The translations under genes were made by a program, and so were the position numbers. Below the pieces are notes generated by a model. It was not told the origin of the DNA. It worked only from the letters and a program-made list of their open reading frames with translations, and searched no databases. Shown here one piece after another: positions 1 through 12,679 of a DNA stretch of 64,000 nt; within the stretch, counting starts at the first letter, position 1, and every line of letters begins with the position of its first letter. The DNA is from Rhodotorula mucilaginosa. Taxonomy: Eukaryota; Basidiomycota; Microbotryomycetes; Sporidiobolales; Sporidiobolaceae. Location: contig CP137869.1 of NCBI GenBank assembly GCA_034406715.1, forward strand, positions 310,001 to 374,000, read 5' to 3'.

Positions 1-273
1 CCGCCTTTTTTCGCTGCAACGTGTGCGAGTCCCTCCCCTCCCCGTCTCAGGGCGTTGTCGACCGGGCTCGTCAGAAGGAAGCATGGCTTGCCCTCGTTCT
101 CGCTGATCAAGCAAGCACGACAAGACGGATGATATGGAAGAGAGTGGTTACGGAACATTGTCATGAACGACAAAAAATCGGTTTCCCGATATACATCGAT
201 CTCTCTCCCTCCCCACCCTCTCGTGTCTTCACTTTGTCGGCTCACCCTGGAGCGGTTCAACAGGGGAAACTTG
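1..273. other. 3' flank at window edge
   Basis: I see no supported gene here. The stretch probably holds the 3' untranslated region of the Clr2-like gene, and possibly a last tiny coding exon of it: an alternative splice from about 321 to a CAG near 244 would move the stop codon to 229-231. Confidence 0.4.
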
Positions 274-2337
274 TCAGGCCAAGACGACTCGGATCACGAG
301 GGGAAAAGTCCGCAGGCTTACCAGCAGAGCCTGTTCCTCGGCGGCGGTGAGCTGGAACGTCCGATCACCCGCAAGATAAGTGGAAGTCTGCAGACACGGC
401 ATGTCATCAGCGGGGAAGAATCAAGACGAGGCGATACCGATCCACGAGCTAGGACGGACCTTAAAACACGCGGTGCGTTCACCCGTGGTCATGCCGGCGA
501 GCATCAACGAGAGCGCCTTCATGCCTTCTTCGCCCATGCCAGGAGTCGCTTTCTTGACCGTAAGCGCTTCCCGCAGCGACAATGGCAGCTCTTTCGGATC
601 CTGGTGCGCAGGAGCGTCGAGTGGAATCGGGTACAACCGGCCGGCGATGGCGGAGTCGAACAGGACGTTGGTTTCGAACTCTTGGACCGAACCCGAGGTA
701 TTGGGCATGCCCGACTCGCGGACCAGCTTCCACTTGTGTCCCGGTAGCGGTGCGGGTAACGCGATGCGGACGTCGGGCGGGAGCTGGTACAGACTGCGGT
801 CGTACGTCCGATCGTCGGGTCTTGCCGGGACGAGCTCGAGCATGAGTCCTCGCGCCATCAACGGCGACCGGTTGTTGCCCCGGTAGATCGCGCCGATCCG
901 CATCACGAGCGACGTTGGCAAGGCGTCCGGGTTCTCGACGGAGCGTCTCGCCGACGCCGCGATTTGGGCGTTCGGTTGAAGCCGGACAAAGTCGCCGACG
1001 TGGACCACCTCGGGCCCGCAGAGGACGTGCGAGTAGGAAAGGTACCGTGACTGGGCGTCCCTTCGTTCGAGGCTCGCGAGATCGTCACTCGGGCCGTCTG
1101 GCTTTGCGGCAAGGTGCGAGCCGACGACAAGGCGCGGTATACTGTGGAGTACGGTGTCATGAGCTACTTCAGCGACGACGAGTGAGAGACCGACGACGAG
1201 AGCCACTTACGGTCTGATCTGCATGGCTGCATACGCCTTTGCGATCCGATGCGCCCTGTGAAACGAGACCGCGACGCCGAGCCAGCCCTCGCTTTGGATG
1301 GTCGCCCACCGCTTCTTGGCGGCCGTGACGTCTCCAATCACGCGATCCAACTGCTTCTCGTCCAAGTACGCCGTGTTTGACGGGATGTAACCGAGCCACG
1401 GCGTGACGTTCTCTCCTCGGACTCCTTCGAGAGTGTCGAGAGCAGACATGCCCAAGAGTTCGACTCTGTAGAGCTGTTCGGACACGCCGTTCCGCACCGC
1501 AACACTTCGAGAACGCACGATGCCGGGCCACCGAGAGAGTTGTGCGTTGGCGAGTGCGCCTGCGGGCGGCGGTCCGAGCGGTACGCGGACCCACACGAGT
1601 TCGCCGAGTCGAACGAGCGCTGGAACGGCGAGATCCTGGTCGAGCTGTTGTCGCGAGATGATCGAGGATTTCTCGATCTCGCGCACGCCGGCCGGCTTCA
1701 TCTTCTGCGCGTACTCATCGTCCCACTGGACCAGAGTCGCCGGGATCGAAGCCGCAGTCGCGTTCGCGACGGCGGGTGTCGGCGCCGGCGATTCTCTTCG
1801 CGGCGTCGCGCTTCCGGACGATCGCTGCATATCGTACGCTTTCGTGGTCGGCCGAGTTCGCCGCCCCGATGCGGTCCGAGTCGGCGCGGGCGAGTACGAC
1901 TCGTCGGGATCGGACGAGGTGCTACTGTCCTCGGAGCTGTCGCCCTCGTCCGCACTGAAATCCATCTCGTCGTCGTCATCGTCGTCGTCGTCTCGAGCCC
2001 TCCCTCTTGCCCTACCGCGCCCTCCTCGCCCTCTCCCTCGCCCTCGTCCGCGTCCCCCTCGAGCGCGAGTTGCAGTCGAGCGTGAAGGTGCTTCCCCGGC
2101 TCGTGCCCGTCCCCTTCCCCGACCGCGTTTTGCTGGAGGGGGCGCGATATCGGCACTCGTAGCAGCCGACCCCGTCGCAGTCGTAGTCCCGGCGCCAGTC
2201 TGTGCCGCCCCGTCGTGGATCGTTCCGGCGGCAGCATTTGCCGACTCTGAAGAGTCGTCGACTGCTCGTCGTTTGCGAGGTGTTGGACCGCTTGCGGGAG
2301 CTGGCGCAGCCGTACTAGTCGATGCAGCACCGCTCAT
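274..2337 (-). CDS. Clr2-like heterochromatin/silencing protein
   Basis: Spliced gene of about 640 codons. Exon 1 is 2337-1211, exon 2 is 1141-460 and exon 3 starts at 387; introns have GTAAGT and GTCCGT donors and CTGA-type branch points. The first ~200 residues are low complexity: Ser/Ala/Pro, a long Arg-Gly block resembling AT-hook/RGG DNA- or RNA-binding tails, then an Asp run and an acidic Ser-rich stretch. The globular part begins near residue 230. It contains GELVWVRVP, a Trp-Pro-Gly-Ile-Val strand and a YRVELLGM strand; after the first intron comes VHVGDFVRLQ, which looks like the paired barrel strands of the cryptic loci regulator 2 (Clr2) C-terminal domain. Clr2 in fission yeast belongs to the SHREC complex, which represses transcription in heterochromatin. 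The family call rests on motif resemblance only. The extreme C-terminus is uncertain: read-through of the third exon gives a stop at 274-276. Confidence 0.5.
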
Positions 2338-2712
2338 TGCCCTGCTTGATGGCCCCGTTGGGCGGATTCAAGCCCCGACTCGGAGGCGACGTCGAGGTTG
2401 TGATGAAGCTGTGCGTCCAACTCGGAGCGCACGGGGTCCTGTCGCCGTGGCAAAAGGCGGGGAGAGAGAGCGTTCGCGAGCCTCGTGTACGCCAGCGACA
2501 CTCAACCTCTGTATGGTTTGCGAAGTCTCCGGGAGTGAAGAAGTCCGAGCGAATTTGAGCGCTCCGCAGCCGCAGCACCGCCAACGCCAAGGAGAGATCT
2601 CTATACAGCTCACAGATAGCAAGTGTAGGAGTCTGAAATATACCACATTACACAGGGCTCTCTCGAAAGGCGCAATGTTCTTGAAAGAGCTTTACCGAAA
2701 GCTGTATCATGT

Positions 2713-5700
2713 CTACGAGGCGCTCATGTTCACATCTGCCGCGACCAACTCGTCCAGCTGCGCCGCGATAATCTTGTTCGGTGCCCGGTTCTTGAGCTCC
2801 CTGCGAGTGGATTTGCACAGCGTTCTCGTCAGCGCCGACCTTGACCACCGAGGCAGAAGGGTGAACAAAAACAGAAGGAAAGGAAAACGCACTGCAACCG
2901 TCCCCGCTCGCCTCTCCGCACGCACTCCTGCCCCGCCATCACCCACTCGCCACATTTGATGTACAACTCGACCCGGTTCCGCGGGTCGCACCGATCGACG
3001 TACCGGACCGCTTGGCGGTGGGCGCCGGCGCGGATCAGCTCGTCCACCCACGGCTCGTACCCGATCGGCGACTTTTTCGACCGCGCAAAGGTGTCGAGGG
3101 CGTCCCAATCTCGCAGGGCGACCAAGGCGCGCAGCTTGATGTACCAGAATCTATCCAGATCGCAAATGCCCGCCCCAAACCGAGTCAGATTGTTCGGTCT
3201 TTCCCAAGCGCACGGAGCGAGCAGAGATAGACCAGATGCGCACCGTTTGTCGGGGACCTTGAAATCTGATCGCGTCTTATCGGCTTTCTTGTCCAAGCCC
3301 GCGAGCAGGCACTGCCGTATCGTCGCGTTGATGCTGATCCCGACGAATGGACGGCCCGAGGCGGCGGCCTCTTGCTCGAGCTGCTGCTGCAGAACAAGTA
3401 GGCGAATCTGATCGTCGACCATCTATAGTTTCGCAATGTGATAGCCATCAGCGATGCCGCTGTATCGAGCATGAGAGGGAGAGAAAAGAACGTACCTTGG
3501 CTTCAAAGCCCCGTTCCTTGTCGTCTGCAAAGCTTTTCTGCGCCTGTCGAACCTTGGCCACTTTTTCACCATAGTCCTGGAAAGACATCGACCCGTGTCA
3601 GCCTCCCCTGGTAGCACCAGCAAAGTCGCAAGCTGAGACTGCGCGAGATCACGCGACGCCGACGCCACGCACCTTTTCGAGCCCACTCTCCCGCAACGCT
3701 TCGAGCGCCATCTCGACCCGCCGATCGTCCTGGTACCAGTAATCATGCAAGAGCTGCATCTCTCCCATCTCTCGCGCAAACACTTCGAGCAGTCGGAGGG
3801 CGTCCGCTCCCTCCTTTTTCGCAGTCGTGGTCGGCACCGTAGGCGGTCCGCCGCCGGTGACGGCGGGTCGGACGGGACCGGTCGGGGCAGATATCCGCTC
3901 GACGAGCATGAAGAGATCGCCCGGGGACAAGGTCTTGCGGAGATGCAGCAGGGCTTGAAAGACTGCAACAGGTTCCCGCAAATCCGCTCTCGGGTTGAAG
4001 TCAGCACGAGTAGACCAACGGGAGGCGGGGGAGGCGAACAAGGAACAAACCGCACCGAGGTCCGGATCCCCGCTCTGCAAAGCCTTGCGTAGCGCCTCTT
4101 CTCCTTCTTCCATCCTCAACAAGAGCGGGACCTGCTTCGACGCGCGCGGTTCCCGGTCGATCAATAGCCGAGCGAGTCGGCGCCGCCCGAGCCGGAACGC
4201 CGTCAACGCAATGTCGGCAGATGAGAGTGGCAGGTCTTGCACCGCCCCCGTCGCCGCCTGCTGCTGCTGCTGCTGTGACCCTGAAAGATCCGCGTTGGGT
4301 CCGGTCGCAGCAGTCAATGAAGAGGAGGAAGAAGTGATCCTCAGAGAGCGCAACTTGTCGACAATGACTCGGCAAACCTCCTCGTCGCTTTGCGGACCAG
4401 GCGCAGTCGCAGTCGTCGTCGCCGCGGCGACTGCCGGCGCCGAAGCCGCGATGAGTTGCTGTGCCCAGTGTCGAATCACTGGAGAGGGAGAAAGTCCGAG
4501 GAAGGCAGAGAGGCGGAGAGCGAGGAGGTGCTGCGACCGGTTGACGAGGCGCGAGATCAGATGCGAAAGCGGGCGCGAACGGTACCTGCCAGTCCGGGGA
4601 GAGCAAGCAAAGATGCGTTTTCTTTTAAGTCAGTCCGCTGAGGTTTGAAAGGTGTGATAGGCCGATTCCGGACTCACTGATCCCACGTGAGGGGCAAGCC
4701 GATCTTGTAGTCCCGAACGGCGTTCAAGACTCGCAGAGTCCGCGTCGCCTCGACGAAATCCGAAGGGTTATAAGCATCGAGGAACGACTTGCCGAACGCG
4801 GCCGCCTGCAGGAAGGGAGAGGGAGGCGCGCAAAAATAGCAAGCGATTCAGATGCACAGGGTCAGCAAAGTCGAAAAAGGGGCGGAGTACCGCAGAGGGG
4901 GAGGGGTTTCCCCCCTTCGCGCGCCTGTAATGTACTGACCTTGAGCAACCTCTTCTGTTCCCGCTCGTCCCACTCTCGCACTGCGGCATCCAAGCACCCC
5001 TCGATCGCTTCGACCATCTCGGGCCCTTTGCCCAACGAGCGCACGTACTCGTCCGCGCGCGGAGACTTGAGCTCGTAGAACTGCGTCGAGGCTTCGAACA
5101 AGAGGGCGGCGGGCGCAGTCGAGCCGGGGAGGTAGATCTTTTGGGCAGAGGCTGTTCGGGCGCGCGCACAGAAACGAACGCAACATGCGAGGTTTTCAGT
5201 TGGTGTCATCTCGCGAAAGAGGGAAAAAGCGCACCTGGCACGATCTGTAGAAACTCGGACGCTTCCGCTCCGATGATCCGAGTGCCGTCCAGCTCGGTGA
5301 CGAGGCGAATCGGATCGGCATAAAAGAACCTGAAAAGAAAGGGTCCATAGAGCGTCAAAACCTCCAGCGCGCCGCAAACGGAGGAACAGAGAGAGAGAGA
5401 GAGACCTCTCTCTCGCCGATGCACACTCACTTGAGCGTCTCGCCAAACGGACCGACCATGACGACGGTCCTCTCCCACCCGAGCACGACCGAATTGCTCC
5501 CGCACCACTCGACCGCTCCAGGTCCACCACCCCCGCTTCCGCGAGCGAGCTGCTGTTCTCCCACCTCCTCGCTCACTTCGGGCGTAATTGAGAATTCGGA
5601 CAAGGAGCGAGCGAAATCGGACGAGGTGACCCAGAGGAGGGGGTCGGTTGCGGAGGACGTTGTCGAGTTTGAAGGAGGAGAAGGAGGGGGAAGGGTGAGG

Positions 5701-6716
5701 AGGGCGAGGAAACGGCCGTTGGGGGAAGGGGTGATGCTGCGGTACGGTCCGCGAGTGAGACGCTGTTGCCAATACGGAGGCGAGCGATTCCACGAGCGAG
5801 GAAAAAGAGTCAGGAATCATCCCATCCTTGCCCTGTGCGGCGGGACATGAAGAGCGAAAGAGAGCGCTTTTCTTCGGGGCCGCGCAGCACGTACTTGATC
5901 GATGCAGTCGATTTCGTCGAGGCGGAAGACGGTCTCTCCCTTTGCGAACAAGACCTCGAGCGTCCGAGTCGAAGTCGGGTCGGGCGGCAGGACGCACCAG
6001 CAATCTGGTAACGGGGATGCGGAGTCCAAGCCGGTCGGTGCGAGGGGGATGGTGCGGTGCTCACGCCGGCCGCCGTTGGTAGAAGACACCATCTCTTCGT
6101 CGCCGTCGGTGTGTCTTTTCCGTTTCCCGTTGATGATGGCGTCGCTCGACAACAAGTCGGCGGCGTCACTCCTCACCAGTCCGCCAGCCGAAGACGGGAT
6201 GCGGACCTCGACAAAGGACCCGTCGTCCAAAAGGGCGACGAATCCGCCTGGGAACGGTTTCGCTTGTCGGACTTGACGTCCTGCGTCTTGGAGACCGGGG
6301 ATGGCATGCTGCGAGTAGTCGGGCGGGAGGGAGGGATGCGCCGAGAGGGTGTAGAGACGGTACTGGCCCGTCGCTGTGAGGACGACGAGCGACTCGGCAG
6401 CGGTGCCGGCGGTGAAGGACAAGTGGACGATTCGAGCGGGCGGCGAAGGGTCCCACGAGATGGTCTGGAGGAGGGCGCCCGCGAGCGAGTAGACTGCGAC
6501 CTGGTCTCGGGAGTGGGCGTGGGCGTGATAAGCGTCGAGAGGGACTGGCTTGCTCGAGTCCCTCGCGAGGGCGATGGGCCCTGCGGCAGGAGCGTGGGCG
6601 AGGAGCGAGTAGTCGGACAGGTCGAGGCGGGCGAGGGGCGAGTCGGCGAGCGAGTAGACGCGGTCGAGGCGGTAGAACTGGTCGCCGACTGGCTGCCACG
6701 ACGCAGACCCGGCCAT
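2713..6716 (-). CDS. VPS16: Vacuolar sorting protein VPS16 (HOPS/CORVET core)
   Basis: About ten exons. The start ATG (6716-6714) opens [20 protein letters not shown], a typical Vps16 N-terminus. The first half is the beta-propeller, with [39 protein letters not shown] and EFLQIVP. The second half is the alpha-solenoid, with [46 protein letters not shown] and [14 protein letters not shown], ending [11 protein letters not shown] and a stop at 2713. Vps16 pairs with Vps33 in the tethering complexes for fusion at endosomes and vacuoles. Exon joins fit the local intron rule, for example 5894 GTACGT and a GTGCGT donor just before the last exon. The 4 kb gene lies between the Clr2-like gene and the divergent ERV25, whose start is only about 110 bp away, so they likely share a promoter. 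The identification is firm; a few internal splice sites are inferred. Confidence 0.93.
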
Positions 6717-6828
6717 CCCTGCCCTAGGGAGCGAGGGGAGCGAGGAGGCGGAGCACAAGGGCTGCACTGGGACAAGTGGGGCAGCTCGGCTCTCTACACT
6801 TGAAGCAGATCGCTCACCCGTGCCGAGA

Positions 6829-7967
6829 ATGGCTCGATCACGATCACCAGCGACCGCGGCAGCACCCCGGCGACTGCTCGTCCAGCTCGTCGTCGCCGCC
6901 GTCTCGCTCGCGTCGTTCGCGTCGGGCGTCAAATTCTCGTTGACGGCGCATCACCAGCCGCAGCCAAAGTGCCTGTGGAACTATGCCATGCAAGACACCC
7001 TCGTCGTCATCTCGGTCTCGGCCCCGCTCGCAGGCAACAACCTCCAGAGGCTCGACATGGAGGTCGTCGACGGCAGCAAGAGTCGCAACACGTACCAGTC
7101 CAAGCGAGGGCTCAAGGGAGAGACCAGGATGGCCATAACCACCCACGCAGACGCCGACCTCGGCGTGTGCTTCACCAACGTCCTCGACCCTTGTCAGTCC
7201 GCACCCCCCACCTCACCTCCCTCCTCCCGACTGAACTGACCCCTCGATTTGGACCCACCCGCAGCCGTACCAGAACACCAAGCCGCAAAGTACGAACGCC
7301 TGATCGACCTCGACGTCGACATCGGCGCCGACGCCGTCGACTACAACGCCATCGCGAAACAGGAATCCCTCTCGGGCCTCGAGGTCGAGATGCGCAAACT
7401 CGAAGGCATCGTCAAAGAGATTGTCGACGAACTCAACTACCTCAAGCGGCGCGAGGCACGAATGAGAGACACGAACGGTCAGTCCGCGCGCGTGGCCCGC
7501 CCCGCCCGACGCGAGGCGAGCGAGGGCCAGTCCTTGCGGCGGCGGCGCCGTTCGCCTCGCTCGCCCGGCGGACGACTTCAAATCATCCTCGAGCTGACCC
7601 GCGCCTCTGTATTTCCCTCCCTTACCTACCCGCCTGCTCCGGACCCCGGAAAATTCAACAACAACACGCCCCTCAGAATCGACCAACGAACGCGTCGCCA
7701 ATTTCTTCTACCTCACCTTTACCACCCTGCTCCTCCTCGACGTGTGGCAGGTGCTCCACCTCCGAAGTTACTTCAAGAAGAGTGCGTTGTTTTCCTTCCT
7801 TCTTCCCACCCCCTCCTTTCCTTGTCATTTCTCTGCTTCTGGGCTCTCTCTCTCTCTCACGGAGCTCGCTCCGCATGGCGCGCGCATACGGCAGTGGCCA
7901 CAGAATCAGCACGAGCAAGAGAAACTGACCACATCTGCCCTGCCCGACAGAATACCTTATCGACTGA
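6829..7967 (+). CDS. ERV25: p24-family cargo receptor ERV25 (TMED10-like)
   Basis: Four exons: 6829-7192, 7265-7477, 7677-7781 and 7951-7967. The protein starts MARSRSP and has a hydrophobic signal peptide (RRLLVQLVVAAVSLASF). A lumenal GOLD domain follows, with CLWNY, LVVISVSAPL, GETRMAITTH and the CFTNVL cysteine. Then come the membrane-proximal coiled coil (EMRKLEGIVKEIVDELNYLKR) and one transmembrane helix (FFYLTFTTLLLLDVWQVLHL). The cytosolic tail is LRSYFKKKYLID, the form known for Erv25p. The protein cycles between ER and Golgi in COPII/COPI vesicles as part of the p24 complex. The last exon is only 17 nt and carries the final KYLID plus stop. A start 9 nt upstream would need GTG, so the ATG at 6829 is preferred. 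Confidence 0.95.
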
Positions 7968-8801
7968 CGAGTCGGAAAGGGGAAAAGGGGGGTCGGTCCA
8001 TCCGTCGCCCTTTTGTTCGAGTCCTTCGGTCCGGCTCCTTCACATGAGAGGGATGGCCGTTCTCTTGTTCTTCTTTTTGCAAACTACGCTCGCATTCTTA
8101 GAAGCAAAATGGGACCGCTTGACCCTTGACGTGATATTCGCGACTCGGAAAATTGACCCGCCCACGCTGCCCTGCTCTACCTACTCCATTCACTCGATCC
8201 GCTCCGAACAAGTCTCGAGCAGGAGACGCGCTGCTGTTGCGCTCCACACGCTTGATCCTCGCCTTGAAACAGTCAGGGCTTTGATCCTACGAGATCGTCC
8301 CTTCTGAACCCCCTCGTCATCAACTTGGTGCAGCGCCGTTACGTTCGACCGTCCTCGGCTCACGCTACAGCACGAAACCTACACTTGTGAGCTCACGATA
8401 TCTCGACCCAGGCACACCATCGCATGTACACCCACCCCCGAACGGATCCTGCGCCGGCCGTCGTTACATCTGCATCGAGGTTCGGTCTTTGGAGCGAGGC
8501 GATGTGGGGAGGAGGAGGAGCGACCACCACAGAGAGGCCGGGGGCACTTCGTACGCTGAGGGGGAGGACGATCTCACATGCTATGGTTTCGAGCAAGGCG
8601 GGCGGGACGCAGGCAACGGTCTCGAGGCCGTTCAGTGGTGTGGAAGTGCTCCCTTCCGCCTTGCTAGGGGTGTGCCGGGGCAAGCCCTGAAACGCGAGAG
8701 AGGAGGGTCCTGACGCATTTCCCATCTACAATCTGCGCTTCGTCCAATGCAGAGAAAGAGGAGGGTCATCCACCCGCAGCGCAGACACGCACGCACGCAC
8801 G
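7968..8801. other. Gene-free stretch between ERV25 and coronin-7
   Basis: This 834 bp stretch holds the ERV25 3' flank and the promoter/5' leader of the coronin gene. Several open frames cross it, but they lack ATG starts, recognisable domains or splice context. I found no tRNA box B (GGTTCGANTCC) and no repeat. Confidence 0.5.
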
Positions 8802-11800
8802 ATGCCGCCTCGTTTCTTCACTTCGCCTTACAAGAACGCAGTCGCCACGCCCGCCAAGGTAAACATCCTTTCCCCTCTCTCTTCGTACCAAGAAATCAAT
8901 GCTCATCATCAAGGAAACACTCGGCCTCCGTACGGTAGCGCGAGCATTGGTGGTCCGAGATCCCCGTCGCATCGAGCGTGCCGTCCGATGCTGCCGACGC
9001 CATCAAGACGACCTCAGACTACTGGCTCGCACTCGGCTCCGCTTCAGGTATGGCAGTGCAGAGCACCCACCCCCTCGGAGTGAGGAGAGTGCGCCCTGAC
9101 CGCTTATGAGCAATTCCGCGCGGCCGCACGCAGGTTCGCTCGTCGTCTTGCCGTATGATCATCAAGGCAAACAAGGGTCCAAAGCGCCCACTTTGCAAAC
9201 CGGGATCCGCACCATCACGAGCTTTGAGACGGACGGGTTCGACGACCTGATCGCGATCGGCGGCGAGAATGGCCAGGTCAACGTCTTTACACTGCCGGGA
9301 GCCGACTCGCTCGACTTTGGAACAACCGCACCCAGCGCGCACACGCCCTCTTCGATTCTGAGTGTTTCGCTCCCGAGTGGCGGCAAGGCCGTCGAAACGA
9401 TGGCGTTCCACCCGCTCGCGTCTTCGCTCTTCCTCGCTTCCTCCCAGAATACCATCTCGGTCTTTGATGTCGCGTCCCAGTCGTCCGACGCGGCTTATAC
9501 TCTTTCGAGCCCATCCCCATCGTGGAGCGCACGATGGAGTAACGACGGTCGCTCCATCACCGCCACTGGTAAAGATGGCAAGCTCCGTTGTTGGGATGTC
9601 CGAGCAAGCCAAGCTGCTCCCGTCGCCGAGGTCGCTTCCCACGCCGGGATCAAAGCCTCTCGGCATGTCCATCTCGGATCCCTTTCGGCCGGACCTCCAC
9701 AGATCTTTACGACCGGCTTTTCCCGCACGCGCGATCGCGAATATTCGGTGCACGATTTCAGGAACTTGAAGGACGGGGCTGTCAAGACTCAGCGGGTCGA
9801 CACGGGGACCGGCGTTTTGGTCCCGTTGTTGGATTCGAGTCGAGGGATCGTCTACCTCGCGGGGAAGGGAGACATGACCTTGCGCTGGACCGAACTGGGC
9901 GGACCTGGAGGGTTTACCGAAGGTCAGTTCCGGCCCCGAGACTTTCATGGCTCGAACGGAGGACCACCCTGCTCGACGGTACTCAACCTCTTGTTGCTGC
10001 GCCACAGGTGCTGCACCGTTGCCGGTTCCGATCGTCTCGGCCGCCTTGACTCCTCCCTCAACGCTCGAATTGATGATGGCCGAGATCAACCGCCTCGTCG
10101 TGCTCGGCGGAGGGGGAGCAGACGCAGTCTTCCCCGTTTCGATCACCGTCCCGCGACGCCAGTATCTCGATTTCCACGCCGACCTGTACCCGCCAGTTGC
10201 GGCTCGCAGCAAGTCTCATCCTCTTCCCTTCTTCTTCCTCACGGTTGGTCCAGCGCTCACCCCTCCGAAAATGTTGCTCTTGTGGTTCGAACAGCTCCTG
10301 CACAGACTTCAGCAGAATGGCGCGCCGGCTCTGACGACGCTGTTCTCGAGACCTACCGCCCGGATCCGAAGACACCGAGACCGTCTCGTCAGACACACTC
10401 GCAGCCGACGGAGTCGGCCAGCCAACCGATCGCGTCGCCGCCGAGTTCATCTACAACCGCACCGCCAGTCCCAGTCGTCGGCGACAAGTCCGCGCCAGCC
10501 GCCTCCGCCGCCGCAGGGCCCGCGCAGCAAGCCCCGTCGTCGAGCTCGGCGGGAACGCCAGCGATCGCAGAAAAGGTCGTTCCAATGGAAGCCCCTGCCG
10601 ACGACATGGTCAAACTCAGCTTGAATCGCCCCGACGCACCTGCTTCGCAACCAAACGCTACACCGAAAGTGGCACTGGCCAAGGCACCCGAAGCACAGCT
10701 CGCCTCGGCCTCTGCCTCCTCGCCTACACCGTCGGCGTCCTCCAACTCTGCACCGACGGTCTCAGCGGGACCAGGCGAGTCGTTCAACCCAAAGTGGTCG
10801 CGCCACTTCCTCGCCGGCAAAACGCCCTTGAAGCCCGACTATTTCGACGTGCACGACGTCTCGAGCACGATGAGTAACGATGTCCAACTCTTGCAGGTGC
10901 GCGGAGACTTTCCTCGTGCCTTTCTCGCTCATTTTGTCCCGCGACTGATTACACCTCTCCGTCGCCGCGATTGCAGGCGAACCCGAACTATTTCTTCTAC
11001 CCTCTCGGCGGGCCGGGCGGGCGTCTCGCATTCCACCCGCTCGTGCGCAAAGGTCGACTACCGGTCCACGCATCCTGCGTTGCCATCGGTGGGACGATCA
11101 CGCACTTTGAAACGGATCCCTTTGATCCAAGCCGGGTGTTTGTCGCCGGCGATGATGGCTCTGTTCGCGTCTTTACGTTGCCCGAAGAAGCTCCGGAGGA
11201 TGGCACCACCATCTCTGAGCCGACTCGAGTCCTGTCCGGTACGCCTACATCATCCTCGCGTTGTCCCTGCACAAGCTGAAGGTACCGAGCGTTCCGCAGA
11301 CTCGAAGATGGATCGCGTGGTCGAACTCAAGCATCACCCGATCGCGAAAGACTTGCTCCTCACCCTCTCGGAGGATCGAGGGAATCCCACAGCCCGCCTC
11401 TGGAACGTTGCGACTGGCGACCTCTTGCTCCAGTTTGAGCTGCCGAAAGGTGGCATCTCGTCGGCGGCGTGGTCCCCGGATGGCCAGCTTCTAGCAGTCG
11501 CCACAAAGAACAAGCAGGTTCACGTCTTTGACCCTCGCGACGTTAGCGGTACGATCGCGTCCAGCGCGTCGCACGAGTCGATTCGCCCTGTCCGGCTAGC
11601 ATGGGCGGCGGATCGTCGGCTCTTGTCCACCGGCTTCACGAGATCGGCATCGCGCGAGCTGCTGCTGTTTGCTGTCGAGGCCAAGAAGCTGGTTCAGATC
11701 GGCAAGACGAGTCTCGACATCTCGCCTGCCGCCCTCTTCCCCTTCGTGGACCTCGACACCCGGATCGCCTTGCTGTACTCGAGGGGCGACAGATCGTGCC

Positions 11801-12599
11801 TCGCATTCGAGCTCGACCTGGACCCAAAGAGTCCCCAGCAAGCGTTCACCAAGCTGCCGTCCTTTGAGCACGCGAGTTTGCAAGTCGGGTTCGCGTTCAT
11901 GCCGAAGGCTCACGTCGACGTCAAGGCGGTCGAGATCGTTCGCGCGCTCCGCCTGACGCAGAAGGAAGTCGAGGTCGTCAGCTTTACGATTCCGCGAGCA
12001 AAGGCAAGTCTATACCTAACCGTTAGGGGCTCGTTTGCAGCAGACTGATGCCGCCGCGTGCCTCTGCAGGTCGATTTCTTCCAGAACGACATTTTTGTCC
12101 CGACTCGCAACGTCGAGAAGCCCATGTTGGGTGCTGCAGAGTGGATCAACGGCAAGAATGCGACTCTCGAGATGCTGAACCTGCGCCCGGACGGGATGAA
12201 ACTCTGTGCGTGACCGCGACCGTCGCTGCAGTCCTTCAGCTTGCTGATTTGCGATTTGCGCGCCTGCCACAGTATCGGAAGCACCGGCACCCGTCAAGAA
12301 CGTCAGCACCCGCTCAAAGGTAGGCTAATTTGTCTGCACCAGTATCGACCAGCCGCTGATACGTTTACCGCCTTCACAGATCAAGCAAGACGGCATGACC
12401 GACTCGCAGCGAGAGCAAGCCCAGCTCGACACACTCTTCGATGTGAGTCTGTCTCTCCTGGCAATCTCGCTCCCCTATCCGAGAGCATTTCTGACCAGTC
12501 CAAACGACCCAGAATGCTAAAGCGGGTGCAGCATCCGATGGGGACGAAGAGGATCCGGTCAGAAGCAAGCACGCGATCGTCGACGACGACGATTGGTAG
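8802..12599 (+). CDS. Coronin-7 / POD1-type tandem WD40 actin regulator
   Basis: Ten or so exons. Exon 1 (8802-8858) joins exon 2 (8939-9047) to give NAVATPAKREHWWSEIPV, the coronin N-terminal signature. The first beta-propeller has FDDLIAIGGENGQVNVFTLP, MAFHPLASSLFLASS and KLRCWDVRA, and the coronin extension EINRLVVL...VPRRQYLDFHADLYP. A Pro/Ser/Ala linker follows, then a second coronin unit: PKWSRHFLAGKTPLKPDYF, ITHFETDPFDPSRVFVAGD, TARLWNVATGDLLLQFELP, AWSPDGQLLAVATKN and VDFFQNDIFVPT. The last exon ends in an acidic tail with DDDDW, like the acidic tail of animal coronin-7. Two propellers in one chain define the long (type III) coronins, linked to actin and Golgi traffic. One intron (12004-12069) appears to be GC-AG. 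Its 3' end faces MIP1 80 bp away. Confidence 0.92.
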
Positions 12600-12679
12600 A
12601 CATCGCCGGAAATATAGATGCAATATGCATAAGATTTACAACAACGTGTTGGGAGACAAACGGATACATGGGTTGGTAA

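Noticed and set aside
5391-5412. Short GA run inside VPS16
   Set aside because: It falls in an intron, is short and imperfect; not reported as a separate repeat.
6057-6803. 248-codon + strand open frame
   Set aside because: It is antisense to VPS16 exon 1.
8387-8725. Small open frames upstream of coronin-7
   Set aside because: They have non-ATG starts or no recognisable protein, overlap on both strands, and fit a promoter region.
12286-12310. Short similarity between the coronin-7 exon end and 46141-46165
   Set aside because: About 20 bp with mismatches; likely chance.
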